11,842 bases of DNA. Origin: BOG-908 sp964242035. GTDB taxonomy: Bacteria > Pseudomonadota > Alphaproteobacteria > Acetobacterales > Acetobacteraceae. The translations under genes were made by a program, and so were the position numbers. The notes beneath the pieces are model-generated. The model searched no databases. It was not told where the DNA came from and saw only the letters and a list, made by a program, of their open reading frames with translations. Positions 7,357 to 11,842 of the stretch are shown piece after piece. How positions within the stretch are numbered: the stretch's first letter is position 1; each line of letters starts with the position of its first letter. The stretch is taken from positions 1 through 11,842 of the forward strand of contig CAXTCL010000118.1 in NCBI GenBank assembly GCA_964242035.1, given 5' to 3'.

Positions 7357-8054
7357 CGGCGGCGCGCTACCCAGGTGCCGAACACGCCGGCGAGCGAGGC
7401 AGCCAGGCCGAACCAGGTGAGTGCGTAGTTGAGGTGGTTGTTGATCGGCCGGGGCAGCAAGGCGGCCGGCACAGGCTGACCCCAGGCGCCTGGCTTGCCC
7501 AGCGCCACAAGCACGAACGGGGCGGCATCCGGCGCGCCGATGGTAGCGCCGATCGTCTTGGGGTTCAGCGTGTAGAAGTGTCGGCCGGCGGGATCGTCGG
7601 CGGCGGAGAGCCAGTTGGGCTGTTCGGGCAGACGCACGTAGCCGGTGATCGTGGCCGGGCCGGATACGATTGTGGCTGCATGGGCCGCCTCGGTTGCCAC
7701 CCAGCCGAGCACCACGACAAGCGGCGGCGCACCTTCGCGGTCCAGGCGCTCGACGAGCTGGGCGCCGAGGTGTTCGTTCTGCACGTCCACGCCGTAGAGC
7801 GCGGTAGGCGCCCCGGCGAGCGTGCCGCGCGCGGTGACGCGAGTGAATAGCGGCGGGGTAGCGGTGGTCAGCGGCTGCGGCGGCGCGGTTTCGGCAGCGT
7901 CGATCTGCGCCAGCAGGCCTTGCTTCCAGGCAAGGCGCTTGAGTTGCCAGACGCCGAGTGCGATCAGGATGGCCAGCGCGATGGCCGTTGCCAGAGTTGC
8001 ACCGGCGATCGGCGTCCGGCTTGCCGGCCTGGCCTGCAGCCCGGCGATGGTCAC
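7353..8054 (-). CDS. surf1: SURF1 family cytochrome oxidase biogenesis protein
   Basis: From GTG 8054 the protein has 233 residues, normal for bacterial SURF1. It assists haem a insertion into cytochrome oxidase subunit I at the inner membrane. It shows the family's two-helix layout. The first membrane segment is about residues 17-37, running into GVWQLKRLAWKQGLL (34-48), the conserved helix-exit motif. The periplasmic domain contains VVVLGWVA (113-120), and PNWLSAADDPAGRHFY and NPKTIGA follow. The second membrane helix follows NNHLNYALTWFGLA (205-218). The start is fixed by GTGA, where this GTG overlaps the TGA of the DUF983 gene, implying translational coupling. It is the last gene of the oxidase operon, and its stop overlaps that of the convergent VOC gene, leaving no room for a separate terminator. 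Confidence 0.92.
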   Translation of the reverse strand: MTIAGLQARPASRTPIAGATLATAIALAILIALGVWQLKRLAWKQGLLAQIDAAETAPPQPLTTATPPLFTRVTARGTLAGAPTALYGVDVQNEHLGAQLVERLDREGAPPLVVVLGWVATEAAHAATIVSGPATITGYVRLPEQPNWLSAADDPAGRHFYTLNPKTIGATIGAPDAAPFVLVALGKPGAWGQPVPAALLPRPINNHLNYALTWFGLAASLAGVFGTWVARRR

Positions 8055-8425
8055 ACGCCCATCTCGTCGCGCCGCGTATGGTATTGCTGCACGGTGAAGA
8101 AGCTCTTGATGTAGCGTGTCATCACGACCACCAGCACGCAGGTGACCGGCGGCCAGATGATCGCGTGCACCCACAGCCGCGGTGAGAAGCGCATGTCCAC
8201 CCAGAACGCGGCGCCCACGATTATGGCGCCGAGCACGATCAGTATAGGGACGGCGAACGCATCACCGGTGTCTGCACCGGAGAGATCCAGACCGCAAACC
8301 TCGCAGGCCGGTCTGGTGGCGAGCAGGCCTGCGAATAGGTGGCCGCGGCCGCAGCGCGGGCAGTGACAGGTCAGCGTTGCCCGGGTGACGCTGGGCTCAG
8401 CGCCGGCGGTTTCGGGGCCGCTCAC
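8051..8425 (-). CDS. DUF983 zinc-ribbon membrane protein
   Basis: From GTG 8425 the protein has 124 residues. Its N-terminal half carries a zinc-ribbon pattern, CHCPRCGRGHLF (20-31) and CEVCGLDLS (41-49), giving Cys20, 22, 25, 41 and 44. DTGDAFAVPILIVLG leads into the first of two membrane helices (about 57-77 and 84-105). DUF983 proteins regularly sit between coxIII and surf1 in alphaproteobacteria, which suggests a part in oxidase assembly, but no biochemical role is established to my knowledge. The start overlaps the coxIII stop as GTGA and the stop overlaps the SURF1 start in the same way, so all three should be translated in a coupled manner. An ATG at 8503 lies inside coxIII and is not needed. 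Confidence 0.88.
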   Translation of the reverse strand: MSGPETAGAEPSVTRATLTCHCPRCGRGHLFAGLLATRPACEVCGLDLSGADTGDAFAVPILIVLGAIIVGAAFWVDMRFSPRLWVHAIIWPPVTCVLVVVMTRYIKSFFTVQQYHTRRDEMGV

Positions 8426-9279
8426 TCTACCGCCGGGACACCCGCGCCCAGCACGTAGACGAAGAAGAACAGGAACAGCCACACCACGTCCACGAAGTGC
8501 CAATACCAGGCGGCGGCCTCGAAGCCGAAATGCTGTGTCGGCGTGAAACCGCCGGCCTTGGCGCGCAGCCAGCAGATGCCCAGGAAGGTGGTGCCGACGA
8601 TCACGTGGAAGCCGTGGAAACCGGTGGCGAGGAAGAACACGGACGGGTAGATGCCGCCGCCGGCGAAGTGGAACGGCGCCTCGGAGTACTCCACCGCCTG
8701 CAGACAGCTGAAGCTAAGGCCGAGCAGGATGGAGATACCTAGGGCCATCAGCATGCTACGGCGGTTGTTCTCGATCAGGCTGTGATGCGCCCAGGTGACG
8801 GTGCAGCCGGACAGCAGCAGGATCATGGTGTTGAGCAGCGGGATACGGAACGCGTCAAACGTGTGTATGCCCGCGGGCGGCCACATCGGCGTGGACGTGC
8901 CCAATACGTGTTCCGGGTAGAGCCAGAAGTGGAAGAACGCCCAGAAGAAGCCGACGAAGAACATGACTTCGGAGGCAATGAACAGGGTCATGCCGTAGCG
9001 CAGGCCGAGGCGCACCACGGGCGAATGCAGGCCAGGTGTGCTGCTCTCTGTCAGCACGTCGCGCCACCACATAGTCATGGTCAGCAGCACCATGACAGCA
9101 CCCAGGCCCAGCACGATGTAGTTGTTGTAATGCGAGGCGAGCACGACGCCGGTCAGCAACAGGCCACCGCCGAACGCGCCGACGATCGGCCACGGGCTGG
9201 GATTTACCAGGTGGTAGGGCTGCTTCATGCCGGAGGAAGCACCGATGGTGCTCGGGTGGGTGGTGGTTATCGTATCCAT
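8422..9279 (-). CDS. coxC: Cytochrome c oxidase subunit III
   Basis: The 285-residue protein has the seven-helix layout of aa3-type subunit III. Diagnostic segments are YHLVNPSPWP (22-31), MWWRDVLTES (70-79), SEVMFFVGFFWAFFHFWL (103-120), GFHGFHVIVGT (220-230) and HFGFEAAAWYWHFVDVVWLF (250-269). It stabilises the catalytic core in the inner membrane and contains no redox centre. ATG 9279 is preceded by a modest GGATAG site; an internal Met18 has no ribosome binding site. The 71 bases upstream lead directly into foldback element D, unlike the other gene joints of this operon, which overlap. Expression may therefore depend on read-through of that palindrome or on a local promoter. The stop overlaps the DUF983 start. 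Confidence 0.96.
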   Translation of the reverse strand: MDTITTTHPSTIGASSGMKQPYHLVNPSPWPIVGAFGGGLLLTGVVLASHYNNYIVLGLGAVMVLLTMTMWWRDVLTESSTPGLHSPVVRLGLRYGMTLFIASEVMFFVGFFWAFFHFWLYPEHVLGTSTPMWPPAGIHTFDAFRIPLLNTMILLLSGCTVTWAHHSLIENNRRSMLMALGISILLGLSFSCLQAVEYSEAPFHFAGGGIYPSVFFLATGFHGFHVIVGTTFLGICWLRAKAGGFTPTQHFGFEAAAWYWHFVDVVWLFLFFFVYVLGAGVPAVE

Positions 9280-9350
9280 CGGGTCTATCCGTGTGCTGGC
9301 TTAGGTGTTGTGCCGGTGGTTGGGTGATTTCGCAATGCGGCATGCGGGAG

Positions 9351-9534
9351 CAAGAAAGAAAGGCCTTCTTTTTTGAAAAAAAGAAGCAAAAAACTTTCAG
9401 TCCTGGCGTCTGCACGAAGGCGCGCGCCGGTTCTGCCGGAGAATGTTTTTGCAGGACCAGGTTGGCCCGGGTGCAGGCGCGGGAACAAAAGTTTTTTGCT
9501 TCTTTTTTTTAAAAAAGAAGGCCTTTCTTGCTTA
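9351..9534. repeat. Foldback (long palindromic) element, copy D, inside the cox operon
   Basis: The left arm runs from about 9351 (GCAAGAAAGAAAGGCC, CTTCTTTTTTGAAAAAAAGAAG, CAAAAAACTTTCAG). The right arm, from about 9450, ends at 9534 with TTTTTTTTAAAAAAGAAGGCC and CTTGCTTA. Inner segments pair less well than in copy C but share its sequence (GGCGTCTGCAC and GTGCAGGCGC; GGTTCTGC and GCAGGACC). The terminal TTA (9532-9534) is the stop codon of the CoxF-like gene. With the 71-base coxIII leader, the element fills the only sizeable gap in this operon, where ctaG is usually encoded. A GC-rich stem followed by T runs could attenuate transcription into coxIII. Confidence 0.9.
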
Positions 9535-9687
9535 CCCCAGATGCCCCAGCTTCACGAGCGTGATCGCAAAAAAAAGGATTGCCAAGGCGCTCAGCACAAC
9601 GATCAACGCCATATTGCGTCCGCGCTGCCGGCGGATCATCTCCGCCGCCTGGGACGCGGTCGGACGTGGCGGGAACTCATCGCTCAT
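9532..9687 (-). CDS. Small single-helix membrane protein, CoxF-like
   Basis: The 51-residue protein has a hydrophilic N-terminus (MSDEFPPRPTASQAAEMIRR), a basic stretch RRQRGRN, and one membrane helix (about 26-46, ALIVVLSALAILFFAITLV) ending KLGHLG. Small proteins of this form, sometimes called CoxF, lie directly after ctaB in alphaproteobacterial oxidase operons. The exact function is not established, and an assembly or accessory-subunit role is inferred from position. The start is fixed by ATGA, where the ATG (9685-9687) overlaps the ctaB TGA (9684-9686), so translation is coupled. Its TAA stop coincides with the outer end of foldback element D. An apparent longer frame to 9906 runs inside ctaB and is rejected. 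Confidence 0.8.
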   Translation of the reverse strand: MSDEFPPRPTASQAAEMIRRQRGRNMALIVVLSALAILFFAITLVKLGHLG

Positions 9688-10646
9688 AGGGTGTGGACCA
9701 GCTTGTCCATAGCGATCGCCACGAAGATGAGGGCCAGGTAAGCAAGCGAGTAGCGGAAGGTGAGCCTGGCGGGCTTGTCGTCGGTGAGGCTGACGCCGGA
9801 CGGGTCCTGGCTGTCGCGCAGCACGCGCCAGGCAAAGGCCACGAACACGAGGCTGAGCACGCCCGCGGAGATGCCGTAGAGGGCGCCGGTGTAGCCGAGC
9901 CACCACGGCAACACGGCTACGCCGGAGAGGGCGAGGGTGTAGCCGAAGATCTGGCGCCTGGTCTCACGGGCGCCGGCGACGACCGGCAGCATTGGCACGC
10001 CGGCCCGGCCGTAATCCTTGCAGGCGTAGAGAGACAGGGCCCAGAAATGCGGCGGAGTCCAAAGGAAGACGATGCCGAACAGCAGCAGGGGCAGAACACC
10101 GACGCTACCGGTGACGGCGGCCCAGCCGATAAGGGCGGGGAACGCACCGGCGGCACCGCCGATGACGATGTTCTGCGGCGTGCGGCGCTTCAGCCACATG
10201 GTGTAGATGAAGACGTAGAAGCCGATCGACAGCGCGAGCACGGTGGCCGCGGCGGCGTTGGTGGCCAGCCATAGCACGAGCACCGAGCCTACTGAGAGCG
10301 CAACGCCGAAGCTTAGGGCTGCTTCCGGCGCGATGCGGCCCCCAGGAATCGGGCGGCGGCGGGTGCGGTGCATCAGGGCGTCTATGTCACGCTCCCACCA
10401 CATGTTCAGTGCGCCGGCGGCGCCGGCGCCCACGGCTATGCAGAGTATGGCGGTGAAAGCGAGGACGGGGTGCAGGTGACCGGGCGCGAGGAACAGGCCT
10501 ATCCAGCCGGTGAAGACCACTAAGCTGACCACCCGCGGCTTGAGCAAGGCCAGCCAGTCCCGCCACTCGGCGCCGTCCAGGGTGCTAAGAGAAAGGGGGG
10601 ATTGCTCCCCCCTGTCGAGTATCGCAGCGTTGGTGACTAAGGTCAT
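9684..10646 (-). CDS. ctaB: Protoheme IX farnesyltransferase (haem O synthase)
   Basis: The 320-residue polytopic UbiA-family prenyltransferase transfers a farnesyl group to haem B to give haem O, the precursor of haem A for the oxidase encoded here. LLKPRVVSLVVFTGWIGLFL (34-53) is the N-terminal signature. NMWWERDIDALMHRTRRRP (81-99) is the Asp-rich prenyl-diphosphate/Mg site, and LKRRTPQNIVIGGAAGAFP (152-170) follows. WTPPHFWALSLYACKDYGRA (196-215) and GVPMLPVV carry the second conserved loop. The start is ATG 10644-10646, which shares one base with the coxI stop as TAATG, so re-initiation is likely. Its stop overlaps the start of the CoxF-like gene. A longer frame to 10733 lies within coxI and is not needed. 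Confidence 0.96.
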   Translation of the reverse strand: MTLVTNAAILDRGEQSPLSLSTLDGAEWRDWLALLKPRVVSLVVFTGWIGLFLAPGHLHPVLAFTAILCIAVGAGAAGALNMWWERDIDALMHRTRRRPIPGGRIAPEAALSFGVALSVGSVLVLWLATNAAAATVLALSIGFYVFIYTMWLKRRTPQNIVIGGAAGAFPALIGWAAVTGSVGVLPLLLFGIVFLWTPPHFWALSLYACKDYGRAGVPMLPVVAGARETRRQIFGYTLALSGVAVLPWWLGYTGALYGISAGVLSLVFVAFAWRVLRDSQDPSGVSLTDDKPARLTFRYSLAYLALIFVAIAMDKLVHTL

Positions 10647-11842
10647 TACCTGAACCGCGGCAGTTCTTCGAAGGTGTGGAACGGCGGCGGCGAGCTTACT
10701 GTCCACTCCAGCGTGGTCGCACCCTCGCCCCAATAGTTGTCCGCCACGGCGACCTTCGAGGTGAAGGTGCGGAAGACGACGTAGAGGAAGATCAGAACGG
10801 ACAGGGCGCCGACATAGGAGCCGAGCGTGGCCACGTAGTTCCAGCCGGCAAAGGCGTCAGGATAGTCCGGGTAGCGGCGCGGCATGCCTGCGGCACCCAG
10901 AAAGTGCATAGGGAAGAAGGTGAGGTTCACGCCGATGAACGTGACCCAGAAATGCACCTTGCCCCAGAACTCGGGATACTGGTGGCCGCTCATCTTGCCT
11001 ATCCAGTAGTACCAGCCGGCGAAGATGGAGAACACCGCACCGAGCGACAGCACGTAGTGGAAGTGCGCGACCACGTAATAGGTGTTGTGCAGGATCTGGT
11101 CGAGGCCGGCGTTGGAGAGCACCACGCCGGTGACGCCACCGACCGTGAACAGGAAGATGAACCCGATTGCCCACAGCATCGGCGTCTTCATCTCGATCGA
11201 ACCGCCCCACATGGTCGCGATCCACGAGAAGATCTTAATGCCGGTCGGCACGGCGATGATCATCGTCGCCGCCATGAAGTAGGCGCGGGTATCGACGCTG
11301 ATGCCAGAGACGAACATGTGGTGAGCCCACACGAAGAAGCCAAAAACAGCAATCGCAACCGAGGAGAAGGCGACCGCGGTGTAGCCAAACACTCGCTTTC
11401 GGCTAAAAGTGGAAATCACCTCTGAGATGACGCCCATCCCCGGCAAAATCATGATGTACACGGCAGGGTGCGAGTAAAACCAGAAAAGATGCTGGAACAA
11501 AAGGGGATCGCCACCCTTGGTCGGGTCAAAGACACCGATGCCGATGAGCCGCTCGAGCGCTACCAGCACGATCGCAATCGCGAGAACCGGCGTACCCAGA
11601 ACCATCAGGATCGAGGCCGCGTAATTCGACCAGACAAATAACGGCATGCGGAACCAGGTCATACCCGGTGCGCGCATCCGATGGATCGTGACGATGAAGT
11701 TCAGTCCCGTGAAGATCGAGCTGAAGCCCGCGATGAAGATTGCGGTCGCCGCTGTAATCACGTGGGTATTCAGATAATGAGTGGAGAGGGGCGTCGTAAA
11801 GGTCCAACCCGTATCCACGCCGCCCAGCACCAGTGCGGCCAG
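10646..11842 (-). CDS. coxA: Cytochrome c oxidase subunit I, A2-type, 5' end outside the window (partial)
   Basis: The C-terminal 398 residues are present and the frame continues through the window's right edge, so roughly the first quarter is missing. This is the catalytic subunit that reduces O2 and pumps protons. Reading from the edge: GGVDTGWTFTTPLS, then FWFYSHPAVYIMILPGMG with a CuB His (codon 11468-11470) and the Tyr four residues later that forms the His-Tyr cross-link. VWAHHMFVSG gives two more CuB ligands. AVPTGIKIFSW holds the K-channel Lys (11234-11236), and VVAHFHYVLS carries the haem a3 and haem a ligands. The helix VI motif is YSHPAV rather than GHPEV, so the gating Glu is absent and Tyr-Ser stand in, the mark of A2-type enzymes. 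The stop TAA overlaps the ctaB start. GC content falls from about 11340 to the edge. Confidence 0.97.
   Translation of the reverse strand: MAALVLGGVDTGWTFTTPLSTHYLNTHVITAATAIFIAGFSSIFTGLNFIVTIHRMRAPGMTWFRMPLFVWSNYAASILMVLGTPVLAIAIVLVALERLIGIGVFDPTKGGDPLLFQHLFWFYSHPAVYIMILPGMGVISEVISTFSRKRVFGYTAVAFSSVAIAVFGFFVWAHHMFVSGISVDTRAYFMAATMIIAVPTGIKIFSWIATMWGGSIEMKTPMLWAIGFIFLFTVGGVTGVVLSNAGLDQILHNTYYVVAHFHYVLSLGAVFSIFAGWYYWIGKMSGHQYPEFWGKVHFWVTFIGVNLTFFPMHFLGAAGMPRRYPDYPDAFAGWNYVATLGSYVGALSVLIFLYVVFRTFTSKVAVADNYWGEGATTLEWTVSSPPPFHTFEELPRFR

Noticed and set aside
41..9534. The repeat copies as a CRISPR array
   Set aside because: The copies are kilobases apart, each is internally palindromic over more than 100 bases, and there are no regularly spaced short repeats with unique spacers.
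10676..11425. 249-residue plus-strand reading frame opposite coxI
   Set aside because: It is an antisense shadow rich in His, Glu, Asp and Arg, produced by the complement of a membrane-protein gene. It has no domain of its own.

Overview
The window looks like a chromosomal segment of a GC-rich alphaproteobacterium, probably of the Acetobacteraceae. The basis is the alphaproteobacterial aa3-oxidase gene order (coxI, ctaB, a small CoxF-like gene, coxIII, DUF983, SURF1), the overall codon use, and a family of AT-rich foldback repeats that I associate with that family. This placement is inference from gene content; no 16S or phylogenetic marker is present.

Layout from left to right. (1) Positions 1-117 hold half of a repeat element. 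(2) Positions 118-2626 hold a minus-strand two-gene unit: a GT1/GT4-like glycosyltransferase overlapping a GH1-like glycoside hydrolase module. Both are probably surface or capsular polysaccharide genes. (3) Positions 2627-3203 are a 577-base stretch with no recognisable gene. (4) Positions 3204-4556 (+) encode a soluble globin-coupled methyl-accepting chemotaxis protein with the proximal haem histidine visible. (5) Positions 4698-6761 (-) encode an exported S9A prolyl oligopeptidase. (6) Positions 6994-7356 (+) encode a small VOC-superfamily protein. (7) Positions 7353-11842 (-) hold most of a cytochrome c oxidase operon. In transcription order it runs coxI (5' end outside the window), ctaB, a CoxF-like 51-residue membrane protein, coxIII, a DUF983 zinc-ribbon membrane protein and SURF1. 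Genes in this operon overlap by 1-4 bases, except at one 252-base gap that is mostly a long palindrome. The ctaG/cox11 gene would normally be expected there and is absent.

The least explained component is a family of long foldback elements: a half copy at 41-82, and full copies at about 4562-4700, 6789-6971 and 9351-9534. Each full copy is a near-continuous inverted repeat of 140-185 bases. An AT-rich arm that is itself quasi-palindromic flanks a GC-rich inner stem and a short loop. They sit in one convergent gap, one divergent gap and one intra-operon gap. All four right arms end in TTA, which in two cases is the stop codon of the neighbouring minus-strand gene. The divergent copy leaves only 20-30 bases before each start codon, so it must either contain or displace the promoters there.

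The oxidase genes work together. Subunit I carries haem a, haem a3 and CuB. CtaB makes haem O, the precursor of haem A. SURF1 assists haem a insertion. Subunit III stabilises the core. Subunit I carries the YSHPAV form of helix VI, which marks an A2-type haem-copper oxidase lacking the usual proton-gating glutamate.
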